Notes: generated from the sequence alone by a model not told the origin. Shown: positions 35,445 through 43,805, counted from the first letter of the stretch. The stretch: DNA of 64,000 nt from Paenibacillus sp. V4I3 (GCF_030817215.1 NZ_JAUSZA010000001.1:7871501-7935500), one strand, 5' to 3'. A program made the numbers and translations.

Positions 35445-36158
35445 TTATTTCGCATCGTGAAATATAATACCCAAACTGTATCTTGTACCTGTTGTTATTG
35501 TGTTTACACCGTGTCGAAGAGTCGTTTTATAATAGCCTCGCGTTCCCAAAACCGGACGATGATTGGTTGGAAAAATCAGTCCTTCTCCTTGTTTCAAAGT
35601 GATGACATGACCTCTACTTTGCGCCCTCGGACGCTGTTCCACCAATAGTAACTCCCCACCTGTGAAATCTTCTTCTCTTTGATTAAGAGCGAATACGACC
35701 TGAAAGGGAAAGAATACTTTCCCATACAAATCCTGATGCAGACAATTGTATCCCCCAGCTTCATATTTCAGGATCAATGGGGTTGGACGGTTCTGCCCTT
35801 CTTGATGGCATTGATCGAGGAATTCCGCTAATGTTGCCGGATAAGAAGCATTGTGGCCCAATTGTTCTAGCCAGCGATTAGCTGTTATGGCAAGTTTCGG
35901 ATACAATCCTTCGCGCAGCTGTTGAAGCAAAAATGGCAGGGGAGCGTTGTAATATTTGTACTCCCCGACCCCAAAGCGGTACCGAGCCATGTCAATGGTC
36001 GTTCGAAAGCGGTTTTCTTCCTCGTAAGTACTTATGATTTCCTTACATTCCGTATTGTTTAACAAGCCAGGTAGTTTGGCATAACCGTGTTCGTCCAGCG
36101 ACTGCTGCATGAAACTCCAATCCAGATCAGCTAATCCTTGCGACAGATTCTCAGACAT
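35445..36158 (-). CDS. 2-oxoglutarate/Fe(II)-dependent oxygenase
   Basis: 237 aa. A double-stranded beta-helix with the metal motif HQD in NCLHQDLYGKVFFPFQVVFA (His and Asp near residues 148-150), the distal His in HGVNTITTGTRYSLGIIF, and the Arg that binds 2-oxoglutarate in TGTRYSLG. FTGGELLLVEQ is the typical intermediate strand. The family hydroxylates proteins, nucleic-acid bases or small molecules; close relatives are only annotated as 2OG-Fe(II) oxygenases. ATG 36158 has GGGAGG upstream. Confidence 0.87.
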   Translation of the reverse strand: MSENLSQGLADLDWSFMQQSLDEHGYAKLPGLLNNTECKEIISTYEEENRFRTTIDMARYRFGVGEYKYYNAPLPFLLQQLREGLYPKLAITANRWLEQLGHNASYPATLAEFLDQCHQEGQNRPTPLILKYEAGGYNCLHQDLYGKVFFPFQVVFALNQREEDFTGGELLLVEQRPRAQSRGHVITLKQGEGLIFPTNHRPVLGTRGYYKTTLRHGVNTITTGTRYSLGIIFHDAK

Positions 36159-36533
36159 GCTGTAAGCCTCCCTTTTTGCGCGTATCGTCACATTCAAGTT
36201 CCAACCAACTCGTCAAAAGGCATATTAACCTCTGCGAACAGTATAACCCCGAAAATAAGCTTTTGTACGCGTTCTCGAATGTAACAGCAAGATAACGAAA
36301 TTATTAAATGCCGTTTTATGTTACAACTACAATAAGGTGGTGAATTGTCATTTACATGGGTTCAAACGGCATTGAGAAAAACGAAAATCAATCTTCCTAC
36401 ACATTATGTTTACCGGAACAATATGCAAGATGGAAAGCGGAAATTGATTTTAAATATTCCTTTACAGGAATATTCCCATTGTGGTATATTCAAAACAGAA
36501 AACAAGAACAAAAACAATTTGGAGGATGATAAT

Positions 36534-37019
36534 ATGAATAACGCTCAGGACACGAACAACACGCTCACGTCCATTACAGGTCAAGAGCTCCGTATCACCC
36601 GTATCTTTCATGCGCCGCGGGAACTGGTTTTCAAGGCTTGGACAGATCCGGAGCATTTGCCGAAATGGTGGGGACCCAAGGGCTTTACGAATACGGTTCA
36701 GGAAATTGATATTAGACCAGGCGGGGTATGGCGTTACGTTATGCACGGTCCGGATGGCGTCGATTATGATAATAAAATCACCTACCACAAGATAGTAAGC
36801 CCAGAGCAGCTCGTATACTCCCATGGCGACGACGATGAGGACGATCAATTTCATGTGACGGTCACGTTTAAGGAGCAAGCTAACACAACGACAGAGCTCA
36901 CGATGACGGCGCGCTTCAAATCCGCCGCTGAGCTAGAGAAAGCGGTCAAGGAATATGGAGCTGTCGAGGGCGCCAAATCAACAATGGATCGTCTCCAGGA
37001 ACAACTGGCCGCTATGTAA
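36534..37019 (+). CDS. SRPBCC (AHSA1/ATPase-activator-like) domain protein
   Basis: 161 aa. The AHSA1-like pattern is TRIFHAPRELVFKAWTDPEH, LPKWWGPKGFT, DIRPGGVWRYVMHGPDG and a C-terminal long helix ending MDRLQEQLAAM. This helix-grip fold binds hydrophobic ligands. ATG 36534 has GGAGGATG upstream; the longer open frame before it is a 5' leader. It is first gene of an operon with DoxX (37066) and ArsR (37509). The same gene trio recurs in another order at 62863-64000. Confidence 0.88.
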   Translation: MNNAQDTNNTLTSITGQELRITRIFHAPRELVFKAWTDPEHLPKWWGPKGFTNTVQEIDIRPGGVWRYVMHGPDGVDYDNKITYHKIVSPEQLVYSHGDDDEDDQFHVTVTFKEQANTTTELTMTARFKSAAELEKAVKEYGAVEGAKSTMDRLQEQLAAM

Positions 37020-37065
37020 GAACCAAAATCAAGTCAAATTATAAATTGAAGGGAGTAATAAATTC

Positions 37066-37464
37066 ATGAAAAAAACGAAAGTTATGTATTGGATTTTTAC
37101 AGCTTTGTTGGTAGCCTTGATGGGCATTGGTGCTATCCCGGATATCCTCTATGCATCAGATGCGGTTGCCTTATTTGCTCATTTAGGCTATCCCTCTTAC
37201 CTCCTGCCTTTTCTGGGCGTGGCCAAATTATTAGGTCTTGTAGCGATACTGATTCCCGGCTTTCCGAGAATGAAGGAATGGGCTTATGCCGGGCTTACAT
37301 TTGACCTTGTGGGTGCGATGTATTCAAGTATCGCGGTGGGCGATCCTGCCGGCGGCTTAGTGTTTTTCATCATCGGATTTGTTATCATCGGCGGGTCCTA
37401 TGTGTGCTATCATAAGAAACAAAGATCTGCATCATTAAGTCAGCCACCCGGCTTAGCGGCATAA
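37066..37464 (+). CDS. DoxX family membrane protein
   Basis: 132 aa, four helices. Typical features are IFTALLVALMGIGAIPDILY, the HLGYPSYLLPFLGVAKLLGL strand, and IPGFPRMKEWAYAGLTFDLV. These DoxX-like proteins regularly neighbour AHSA1/SRPBCC and ArsR genes in Bacilli. The biochemical role is unsettled. It lies 46 bp after the SRPBCC gene. Confidence 0.88.
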   Translation: MKKTKVMYWIFTALLVALMGIGAIPDILYASDAVALFAHLGYPSYLLPFLGVAKLLGLVAILIPGFPRMKEWAYAGLTFDLVGAMYSSIAVGDPAGGLVFFIIGFVIIGGSYVCYHKKQRSASLSQPPGLAA

Positions 37465-37508
37465 ACAAAAGAGCTCCCTTGTCCGGTATATGTTGAAGGA
37501 AGGAGTGC

Positions 37509-37844
37509 ATGAACATGGGCTTGATCACAACAACCTGGAGCGCACTAGCAGAGCCCAACCGATTGTACATCGTCGAACTCCTGCGGGGCGGTCCCCTCAC
37601 TGTAGGGGAAATCGCCGAGCGCCTCAGCCTCCAGCAGCCACAAGTTTCCAAACATCTCCGCGTCCTTAGCGACGCGGGGTTTGTTGAAGTACAGCCCAGC
37701 GCCAATCGGCGTATTTATAAGCTTCGAGCCCAGCCCTTCATAGAAATGAACACCTGGCTGGAATCTTACCGCCGCATGTGGGAGGAACGCTTCGACCGAT
37801 TGGACGAATATTTGAACGAATTACAGGGAAAGGGGAAGAAGTAG
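37509..37844 (+). CDS. ArsR-family winged-helix regulator
   Basis: 111 aa. The winged HTH reads WSALAEPNRLYIVELLRGGP, LTVGEIAERLSLQQPQVSKH and LRVLSDAGFVEVQ. The metal-binding cysteine pair of classical ArsR/SmtB (ELCVCD) is absent, so it belongs to the non-metal, SRPBCC-linked ArsR group. GGAAGGAG precedes the ATG. Third gene of the operon, probably its autoregulator. Confidence 0.9.
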   Translation: MNMGLITTTWSALAEPNRLYIVELLRGGPLTVGEIAERLSLQQPQVSKHLRVLSDAGFVEVQPSANRRIYKLRAQPFIEMNTWLESYRRMWEERFDRLDEYLNELQGKGKK

Positions 37845-37874
37845 GGGTTCTCTCCCTGTTCCCGCATAATAAAC

Positions 37875-37926
37875 AAAAGACACCTTCTCGGGTGTCTTTT
37901 TTGCCTGTTGAGATTTCTCAACAGGC
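37875..37926 (+). terminator. Terminator and following second hairpin
   Basis: AAAAGACACC / GGTGTCTTTT with a 6-nt loop and extra T ends the SRPBCC-DoxX-ArsR operon. It is followed at once by GCCTGTTGAG-ATTT-CTCAACAGGC, a perfect 10-bp stem at 37903-37926 without a T-run, function unknown. Confidence 0.88.
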
Positions 37927-38001
37927 TATTCATAGTATCCTCTTCCAGCCACCCGTTGCCATCCTCCCGGATATGCAAATGGACATTTATTTTATATTTC
38001 A

Positions 38002-38016
38002 TGACAACTATTGTCA
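38002..38016. promoter_or_regulatory. Palindromic operator-like site before an MFS gene
   Basis: TGACAACTATTGTCA: 6-bp perfect arms around CTA, 45-59 bp upstream of the MFS start. The size fits a MarR- or TetR-type repressor. A TACAAT at about 38029 could be the -10 element. Confidence 0.5.
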
Positions 38017-38060
38017 CTATTACCCTCTACAATAGGGTTCAAGATCAAATATAAAAGAAA

Positions 38061-39248
38061 ATGGTGAAAAAAATGAACAAAATTATCGTGTTATTTTTTC
38101 TTGTCATGTTTGTTATCGGTACGGATACGTTTCTTATCTCTCCGCTGATTCCTACACTGCAAAGTATGTTCGGCGTTCCTACCGAAATCGCAGGATGGAT
38201 GATGGGAGCCTACACCTTGGGTTCGGCGGTGTTTGCACTGATCGCCGGACCTTTATCAGATGGATGGGATCGAAAAAAAGTACTGCTGTCAGGCCTTACT
38301 TGCTTCGCAGTTTCAACATGCTTGTGCGGTTTTTCTGTTGATTTTTGGACCATGTGCTTATTCCGTTTTTTGGCGGGAGTCAGCGCGGCGTTTACAGCTC
38401 CGCAAGTGTGGGCAGCCATTCCGACCCTGTTTCCTCCAGCCAAAATCAGCAAAGTGCTGGGCATCTCCTACGCAGGGCTCGCTGTCTCCCAAGCGCTCGG
38501 CGTGCCGATCGGAAGCCTGTTGGCAGCAAGCAATTGGTCCCTTCCATTCTGGGTGATCGGCATATTTTCACTTCTTTTGGCGGTTGCGGCTTTTTTCGTC
38601 ATGCCCAGCATGAAACCGCACGGACAGCAAGGGTCTAAGCCTATTATATTAAAAAGATACGTTCCCCTGCTGACAAGCGGCAAAGCGAGAGGCACCTTCC
38701 TCGCCTACTTTTTTGTACATCTAGGGAGCAGCGCCGCCTTTGCTTTTCTCGGGAAATGGATGACGGACCGCTTTTACCTTTCGATTAATGAGGCAGGATA
38801 TGTGATCATTTTTTTGGGGCTTGGCAATTTGCTCGGCAGCCTATGCAGTCCTTATGTGATAAAAGCCTTAAATCAGTTACAGACTATGGTGGCGGGGATG
38901 CTCATCGTTAGTGCGGCTTATATCGTATTGCCTCATGTGTCGTCGGTTTATATAGTAAAAGGTGCTTACTTTTTCATTTTCACTATCCTCGGTATTCTGT
39001 TCCCGCTTATGGTAGGGCTGCTGAATAGTTTAAATCCGACCATCCGCGGCACCATTTCAAGTCTGGCCACATCAACCATGAATGCGGCGACAACGTTCGG
39101 AGCTTGGATGGCCGGATTGCTTTATGCGGTGTTTAACGGTTATTCTGCTGTAGGTATTTTTACAGGGATCTGCCTGGCATGCTCGCTGTTCGTATTTATC
39201 TCAAGCGGGGTTCTGTCGACTCAAGTGGAAAGAAAACAATCAAATTAA
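38061..39248 (+). CDS. MFS transporter, Bcr/YdhP-like (DHA1)
   Basis: 395 aa, 12 helices. FVIGTDTFLISPLIPTLQ at the start, motif A GPLSDGWDRKKVLLSG near residue 73, and motif C-like GISYAGLAVSQALGVPIGS near residue 145 identify the DHA1 sub-group of sugar/drug exporters. An ATG four codons later (38073) is an alternative start with GGTG nearer. The palindrome upstream suggests repressor control. The substrate is unknown. Confidence 0.87.
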   Translation: MVKKMNKIIVLFFLVMFVIGTDTFLISPLIPTLQSMFGVPTEIAGWMMGAYTLGSAVFALIAGPLSDGWDRKKVLLSGLTCFAVSTCLCGFSVDFWTMCLFRFLAGVSAAFTAPQVWAAIPTLFPPAKISKVLGISYAGLAVSQALGVPIGSLLAASNWSLPFWVIGIFSLLLAVAAFFVMPSMKPHGQQGSKPIILKRYVPLLTSGKARGTFLAYFFVHLGSSAAFAFLGKWMTDRFYLSINEAGYVIIFLGLGNLLGSLCSPYVIKALNQLQTMVAGMLIVSAAYIVLPHVSSVYIVKGAYFFIFTILGILFPLMVGLLNSLNPTIRGTISSLATSTMNAATTFGAWMAGLLYAVFNGYSAVGIFTGICLACSLFVFISSGVLSTQVERKQSN

Positions 39249-39286
39249 CACGGGTTCGCGTTCCGTAAGTGCAGAAGTCTACTCCC

Positions 39287-39856
39287 TCAAATCGAAAAAT
39301 TTTTCATCAATGGCATGATAAAAGAAATTACTCCCATACCCAGCTTAAAAAAGCTGCCCATATTACCAAAGAAACCTCCACCCCCAGCAGTACCTGTTGC
39401 AGCACCACCTTTACCAAGGCCACCCAGTAATCCGCTAGAGCCTCCTCCAAAAAATCCCCCAGGACCCCCGCCACCAAGAAGACCAAGCATGCCTCCGAAT
39501 CCACCTCCGCTAAGTAAGCCTCCCAAACCTCCTAAATTGGATATTTGTGCTTTTGCTTTGGCTTTATTTCGCGGGAGCTTCCGATTTCCCTTGAAGCCTT
39601 GAAGAATGATTTGGTCGCCTTGCATTTCATTTAGAACTCCGTAATACAGAGAACCGTCCTTGAGCACTACACATACCGGTGTTCCTAAGATATCTTTAAC
39701 TTGCGAAGAGATAGTGGGCGATGATGCAGGAATGGCCTTTTGTTCGACTTTCACGCGTCCGTGCTTTTTTTTACGCTGATGTAAAGTTTTCATTCCCTGC
39801 TCACTCATCCTTTTATATGAAATAATACTTCTTGTCATCTTATGTTGTTTCTTCAT
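39287..39856 (-). CDS. Gly-rich protein with LSm-like N-terminal segment
   Basis: 189 aa in three parts: a basic start (residues 1-45), a small beta segment (VKDILGTPVCVVLKDGSLYY, GVLNEMQGDQIILQGF) that looks like an LSm/SH3-type barrel, and a Gly-rich tail from about residue 107 (GGLGGLLSGGGFGGML type) ending in hydrophobic GVISFIMPLMKNF. The composition is similar to Gly-rich spore coat proteins of Bacillales, so a coat role is possible but unproven. The ribosome site is weak (GAAGAGAG). Confidence 0.6.
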   Translation of the reverse strand: MKKQHKMTRSIISYKRMSEQGMKTLHQRKKKHGRVKVEQKAIPASSPTISSQVKDILGTPVCVVLKDGSLYYGVLNEMQGDQIILQGFKGNRKLPRNKAKAKAQISNLGGLGGLLSGGGFGGMLGLLGGGGPGGFFGGGSSGLLGGLGKGGAATGTAGGGGFFGNMGSFFKLGMGVISFIMPLMKNFSI

Positions 39857-39874
39857 GTTTGGACTATGCTCTCT

Positions 39875-40114
39875 TCAAGATGAGTAATTATTAAATTCAC
39901 TAAGTATCGAAGGAAGCTTTCTGTAACTGGCTAGAAGGTAAGTAAACAAGAAAGACGGCGGCCATTGAATAGGGCCAAATAATTGCGTTCCTGGATGTGG
40001 ACTTTGATAGTTTATTTTGAGACCAGTTATTCCAGGTGGCCATACTGTTCCAATATTCCCAATTGTCTCAGGTCGCCCAAAATTCATTTCATTTTCAATG
40101 TTTTCCATTAGCAT
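39875..40114 (-). CDS. Hypothetical protein (79 aa)
   Basis: Pro- and aromatic-rich 79-aa protein (TVWPPGITGLKINYQSPHPG, FGPIQWPPSFLFTYL). GGGTGA precedes the ATG; the second ATG at 40108 is also possible. No family is recognised. It sits 18 bp upstream of the Gly-rich gene on the same strand, so the two may form a small spore-related unit. Confidence 0.5.
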   Translation of the reverse strand: MLMENIENEMNFGRPETIGNIGTVWPPGITGLKINYQSPHPGTQLFGPIQWPPSFLFTYLLASYRKLPSILSEFNNYSS

Positions 40115-40142
40115 TCAGTAGTTCACCCAACTTATTTTACGA

Positions 40143-40220
40143 TCTGATGTTACTTCAATAACATAAAGAGGAGCTGCCGCGATGCAGGCCCTCAAGTATG
40201 GTTTACTTTAAGTTTAATGG
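40143..40220 (+). repeat. Dispersed repeat copy (B)
   Basis: TGTTACTTCAATAACATAAA, then GAGGAGCTGCCGCGATGCAG and a degenerate right edge. It matches the copy at 59112-59188 over the GAGCTGCCGCG interior. It lies between the hypothetical gene and the SRPBCC gene. Confidence 0.55.
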
Positions 40221-40271
40221 TATAATTAACTATAGATAATCTAAATTACATATAGTGAGGCGGTAATTATA

Positions 40272-40697
40272 ATGGAAACAGGTAATCAAACAATAACGGT
40301 AGAAACCACGGTACATGCACCAACTGAAAAAGTGTGGGAATATTGGACAGAACCACAGCATATAAAGAAATGGTCTTTTGCTTCTGATGACTGGCATGCA
40401 CCAAATGCCGAAAATGATTTAAGGGTTGGTGGAAAATTTCTTACAAGATTGGAAGCAAAGGATGGAAGCTTTGGATTTGATCTTGGTGGTGTTTATGATG
40501 AAGTGAGAATAAATGAATTTATTTCTTACACTATGGGAGATGGAAGAAAAGTTGCGATTACTTTTATTAGTCTAGAAAACGATACTAAGGTAATTGAAGC
40601 TTTTGAAGCAGAAACCACCAATTCCATTGAGATGCAAAAAGCTGGCTGGCAAGCGTTTCTAGATAATTTTAAAAAATATAGTGAAATTTCTAAATAA
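40272..40697 (+). CDS. SRPBCC (AHSA1-like) domain protein
   Basis: 141 aa. ITVETTVHAPTEKVWEYWTE, HIKKWSFASDDWHAPNAEND, RVGGKFLTRLEAKDGS and a C-terminal helix with GWQAFLDNFKKY define a short AHSA1-like SRPBCC protein, similar to the PhnB-associated or YndB-like group. The ligand is unknown. GAGGCGG precedes the ATG. It is the only plus-strand gene here besides the one at 43806, and has its own terminator. Confidence 0.87.
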   Translation: METGNQTITVETTVHAPTEKVWEYWTEPQHIKKWSFASDDWHAPNAENDLRVGGKFLTRLEAKDGSFGFDLGGVYDEVRINEFISYTMGDGRKVAITFISLENDTKVIEAFEAETTNSIEMQKAGWQAFLDNFKKYSEISK

Positions 40698-40756
40698 GAT
40701 TAGGATAAAATGAATTGGACATGCAGGTTTAGTCATAATTATTGAAACATTAATTT

Positions 40757-40783
40757 AAACCTTCCATTCGGAAGGTTTTTTTA
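40757..40783 (+). terminator. Terminator of the SRPBCC gene
   Basis: AAACCTTCC-ATTC-GGAAGGTTT followed by TTTT, 60 bp after the stop at 40697. Confidence 0.92.
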
Positions 40784-40904
40784 TACAAAATTAAAGTTTA
40801 GAGACTAAACGCCGGGTCGTATATTTCCCCCGAAAAGCCTCTCGGCAACCAAAGGAGCGTAGCGGCTGCAGCCGGAATGCGGTGTTAGCTGATGTTGCCT
40901 CTTC

Positions 40905-41375
40905 TTAGAACTGCCTATTAAATTTCTTTGTAAATATTTCCTTTAGTTTGTTATTCAGTTGTTCATTTAATTTATAGTAAGTACGGTTTATTGAGGTCGG
41001 TATAAAATCCATCTTTAACTCATTTCCCTCATACAATGCTACTCTAAAAATATATCCTGTTCTTCCTTCTTGATTTTTCTCAGGATCTAAGACCAAGTCT
41101 TTGATTTCATTTGAAAATTGATCAATTTCTTTCTTGTTTTCAATTTTTATTCTTTCACCAGAACTTCCATCAATTAGTTCAATTTTTGAGACATTCATTA
41201 TGCTTCCTGGATAAGCTTGAGAAATAGTTATTGGTTTCAATATGGGGCTGTCTGTTGTTTTACAAGCGGTTAATCCCAGTAAGAGAAGAATTATTATTAT
41301 TTTCTTGATCTTAATCCCTCTTTCTTTAGGCAATTTCCGATAACGGCTATTCTGCAAACTTAGCAAAAATTCCAT
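40905..41375 (-). CDS. Small lipoprotein of unknown function
   Basis: The open frame gives 156 aa from ATG 41375, but the real product probably begins near KKIIIILLLLGLTAC, a lipoprotein signal with lipobox LTAC. AAAGAGGG lies just before this point, and the codon at the ideal distance is ATC rather than ATG, so the normal start may have been lost. The mature part is about 115 residues, polar, with many Lys/Glu and an ending KEIFTKKFNRQF. No family is recognised. Repeat C lies just upstream. Confidence 0.55.
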   Translation of the reverse strand: MEFLLSLQNSRYRKLPKERGIKIKKIIIILLLLGLTACKTTDSPILKPITISQAYPGSIMNVSKIELIDGSSGERIKIENKKEIDQFSNEIKDLVLDPEKNQEGRTGYIFRVALYEGNELKMDFIPTSINRTYYKLNEQLNNKLKEIFTKKFNRQF

Positions 41376-41401
41376 ACTTAGAGTATTCGCTAAGTGATTA
41401 A

Positions 41402-41466
41402 GCTGCCCGTTAACTTAACGAGGCTGCCTTGTGCTGGCAGCCTCATCATGATGTAGTTATAGTTTT
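41402..41466 (+). repeat. Dispersed repeat copy (C)
   Basis: CTGCCCGTTAACTTAACGAG, then GGCTGCC-TTGTGCT-GGCAGCC hairpin and a weak right edge (TAGTTATAGTTTTAGAA). It lies 50-115 bp after the stop of the gene at 41518. Confidence 0.8.
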
Positions 41467-41517
41467 AGAATTTGTTATTATCCTCATATCCCCATCGTTC
41501 CAAAAGCCATTTATTTT

Positions 41518-41796
41518 CTAAATATCTTCTTCAGTTAATCGGCCCAATTTCATTTTAGCAAGGAGAACGAGTTCTTTACGACCTGTGTACTCAAAGTCCT
41601 TGTAGATCTCCTGATTCTTTTTATGGAATAGGTGGATTTGCTCAGTAAGTTCGAAATATGGCAACGTCCCTTGTTTCCACTCCAAAAACGATTGATTCAA
41701 TGGCTCCAAGGCTTGTTCAGTTACCAATTTGTGATACTCATCAAGAAGTTCACGTTCTTGCTGTTTTTTTTGTTTAGAATTAAACTTGCTCTCCAC
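41518..41796 (-). CDS. Hypothetical helical protein (92 aa)
   Basis: Hydrophilic, almost entirely helical (QKKQQERELLDEYHKLVTEQ, TEQIHLFHKKNQEIYKDFEY), ending LVLLAKMKLGRLTEEDI. The start is GTG 41796, with AAGGAG 9 nt upstream. No family is recognised. It is a single gene placed between repeat copies Q and C. Confidence 0.65.
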   Translation of the reverse strand: MESKFNSKQKKQQERELLDEYHKLVTEQALEPLNQSFLEWKQGTLPYFELTEQIHLFHKKNQEIYKDFEYTGRKELVLLAKMKLGRLTEEDI

Positions 41797-41830
41797 CTTG
41801 TTAATCTCCTTATTCAGTATTTACTTATTT

Positions 41831-41850
41831 TTCTGCGTTAGCGTAATGAA
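41831..41850 (+). repeat. Right-edge fragment of the dispersed repeat (Q)
   Basis: TTCTGCGTTAGCGTAATGAA matches the right edge of other copies (CCGTTAGCGTAAC; CGTTAGCTTAATGA). It lies 10 bp after the stop of the NUDIX fragment. Confidence 0.55.
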
Positions 41851-41860
41851 CTTGATTTAA

Positions 41861-42109
41861 TCAGTAAGCCAACCAGATAATATTCCTGCTCTTTTTACTA
41901 CTGGAATACGCTCTTCGCGACTTTCTATCCTTTTGGCATTTCCACTTTACCTTAGTTAAGAAGTAGACTCTACACGAGTCAAGTTCCTTCCAATACCAAC
42001 AGGCGAAAGGGATTCTCTCATCGGATAATTCTATCCCCGCCTCCTCAATCGCTTCTCGATCTAAGCCTTCATTTATTGACTCGTCTTTATCCAGTTTACC
42101 ACCGAGCAC
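41861..42109 (-). pseudogene. Truncated and frameshifted NUDIX hydrolase
   Basis: The NUDIX box is intact: GKLDKDESINEGLDREAIEE followed by AGI (G-x5-E-x7-RE-x2-EE-x-G). The N-terminal domain is missing: the sequence before LGGKLD runs within a few codons into repeat D (CTAACGGGCAG on this strand). After FLTKVKW the frame turns to Ser/Lys-rich nonsense, so the C-terminus is shifted too. NUDIX proteins cleave nucleoside diphosphate derivatives; this copy should be inactive. Confidence 0.72.
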
Positions 42110-42124
42110 AGGCTACCACGCTTT

Positions 42125-42200
42125 ACTGCCCGTTAGCTTAATGACCCGACCAGTCTAACACTTATTTCCTAGGCTACGACCAAGCCCCTGTAATGAAGCT
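42125..42200 (+). repeat. Dispersed repeat copy (D)
   Basis: Left edge ACTGCCCGTTAGCTTAATGA at 42125-42144. The sequence after it is diverged and the right edge is not clear. It abuts the broken 5' end of the NUDIX gene. Confidence 0.6.
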
Positions 42201-42220
42201 GTGGCGAGTATGATGGGCAT

Positions 42221-42257
42221 AAAAAAGCACCATCTAATAATGATACTTGATGGTGTT
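42221..42257 (-). terminator. Terminator of the 56-aa gene
   Basis: On the minus strand CACCATC and GATGGTG pair around a 14-nt AT-rich loop, followed by CTTTTTT. It lies 142 bp after the stop at 42399. Confidence 0.75.
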
Positions 42258-42398
42258 GCACCGCGACATACTATGTATATGGAACTTCTCTTTTATATGA
42301 ACCCTGATTTCAAGTTCTTCGAGTGACCCATACCTTATATATAAATTTGCCTTCAGACTAAACTTTGTCAGCATGAGCATGGAATCGGTCTATGTTAG

Positions 42399-42569
42399 CT
42401 AAGTAAAAAGTAACACATATGCGGCTTTCTCGTCAGGAGTTGTATATCCATCAAACGCACCCATATTTATGTCATTGCTTATAGAATGCCCCCATTCTTC
42501 TGCCTCCCAAAGAGTATCAAAAATCATGGAGCCTTGTTTACAGTTTGATTCATGCCAAATGGTACTCAA
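42399..42569 (-). CDS. Small protein (56 aa), unknown family
   Basis: TTG start at 42569 with an ideal GGAGG 6 nt upstream; stop TAG at 42399. The product opens STIWHESNCKQGSMIFDTLW and ends GYTTPDEKAAYVLLFT, acidic with several Trp. The good ribosome site, the terminator and the sensible composition support a real gene. No family is recognised. It lies 45 bp downstream of the copper-amine-oxidase-domain gene. Confidence 0.55.
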   Translation of the reverse strand: MSTIWHESNCKQGSMIFDTLWEAEEWGHSISNDINMGAFDGYTTPDEKAAYVLLFT

Positions 42570-42614
42570 TTAAACCTCCTTCAAATTGAACCTCTCATGA
42601 AATCCATCTTTTAT

Positions 42615-43463
42615 TTACTTATTTGATTGTATTTCAATTTTCACCACTGAAGCTTGACCAGGGTAACTTAGAAAGGTAATACCCACTGACCATGCCTTTA
42701 CCTGTTGACCAATGGATAAGTCGCTAAATACCTGTAACTGTTTACTATCCTTTACCACTATTTTTCCATCTTCAGTTAAAGTGACCCAAGTCGCATCTGG
42801 ATTTTCACTATTCCCTACCTTCTTTTCGTGATTTTCAATAAGAACTTTTTTATTTACCTTATCAGTTTTGATGATTTCGCCTATAATATTGGCTTCTTGT
42901 CTACAACATTGAATAACTCTAAGTTTCAAGGGAAACTCCTTACCAACAAATTTAAACAGTGATTTTTTAATTGAATTTATTTCTTCACTAGACAGATTCT
43001 TCTCAAATTCACCAAACTTTCTAATCTCTACTTCAAGATGTTCTTGAGTTGAACCAACAGACATTAACCTAATTGAATATGTTCGCCCTAATTCATCCCA
43101 GTAATTTCTTAACTTTTCCTGAATTATTCGCAATTCTTCACTTGTAAATTCTTTTTGTTTTGCGGTTACACTTTCACCATTAGCAGATGTTATCGCAATG
43201 GTTTTCGTAGCCTCATTCCACTGGACTTCTCCGCCTGTTGCCTCAACTACTGCTTTAACTGGAAGATACGATGTGCCATTAAGAATGACTGGAGTTAGTA
43301 CGACACCATCACTGTCTTTGGGTACCCAAGCGTTATTATTGAGTGTAAATTTGAAATCATGGTTTAAGTATGCCTGGATGCTTTCCACACCTCCTGACGC
43401 ATAGCTGGTAATCCCAAATGCCATAATGCAGGCACTTATAACCGCAATTTTCTTCCATCTCAT
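42615..43463 (-). CDS. Secreted protein with copper-amine-oxidase N-terminal-like stalk domain
   Basis: 282 aa. The signal peptide is residues 1-23 (KIAVISACIMAFGITSYASG). A Cu_amine_oxidN1 domain covers about 35-100 (FTLNNNAWVPKDSDG, VILNGTSYLPVKAVVEATGG, VQWNEATKTIAIT), the typical Paenibacillus surface module. The remaining 180 residues are not assigned: a helical part (TSEELRIIQEKLRNYWDELG) and a beta part ending SYPGQASVVKIEIQ. Probably exported and wall- or membrane-associated. The function is unknown. Confidence 0.8.
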   Translation of the reverse strand: MRWKKIAVISACIMAFGITSYASGGVESIQAYLNHDFKFTLNNNAWVPKDSDGVVLTPVILNGTSYLPVKAVVEATGGEVQWNEATKTIAITSANGESVTAKQKEFTSEELRIIQEKLRNYWDELGRTYSIRLMSVGSTQEHLEVEIRKFGEFEKNLSSEEINSIKKSLFKFVGKEFPLKLRVIQCCRQEANIIGEIIKTDKVNKKVLIENHEKKVGNSENPDATWVTLTEDGKIVVKDSKQLQVFSDLSIGQQVKAWSVGITFLSYPGQASVVKIEIQSNK

Positions 43464-43571
43464 TTTTATTCACCTTCCAGAAATATTTCTTTTTCAAGCA
43501 ATAATCAAGGAGCAAGATGCTTCAACATTAATACGGTAATTACTGGGAAATGTTGCATCCATGTTGAAGAA

Positions 43572-43646
43572 TCCTGCCCGTTACTTTAATGAACCAAAAG
43601 TGGAGATGCTCCACGTAAGATCCTTCATCGTAACTACTCGTTAGCC
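43572..43646 (+). repeat. Dispersed repeat copy (E)
   Basis: CTGCCCGTTACTTTAATGAA, hairpin GTGGAG-ATG-CTCCAC at 43600-43614, and right edge CGTAACTACTCGTTAGCC. It lies upstream of the plus-strand gene at 43806 and about 110 bp from the start of the divergent gene at 43463. Confidence 0.75.
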
Positions 43647-43805
43647 ATCCATTTCCCTTCACAGAACACCACAAAATAATGTGAATTTAATTCGTGACTG
43701 GCAACTTCCAGGGTAGTGCAATAAAAAATTGTTGTAATCAAAAAAATATTAGTATAAGGTAAAATATAAATATAAATAAATTACAATTTAAGGCAGGGAC
43801 ATATT

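Noticed and set aside
36345..36533. N-terminal extension of the SRPBCC protein
   Set aside because: The family start motif and a GGAGG site coincide with ATG 36534; the extension is untranslated leader.
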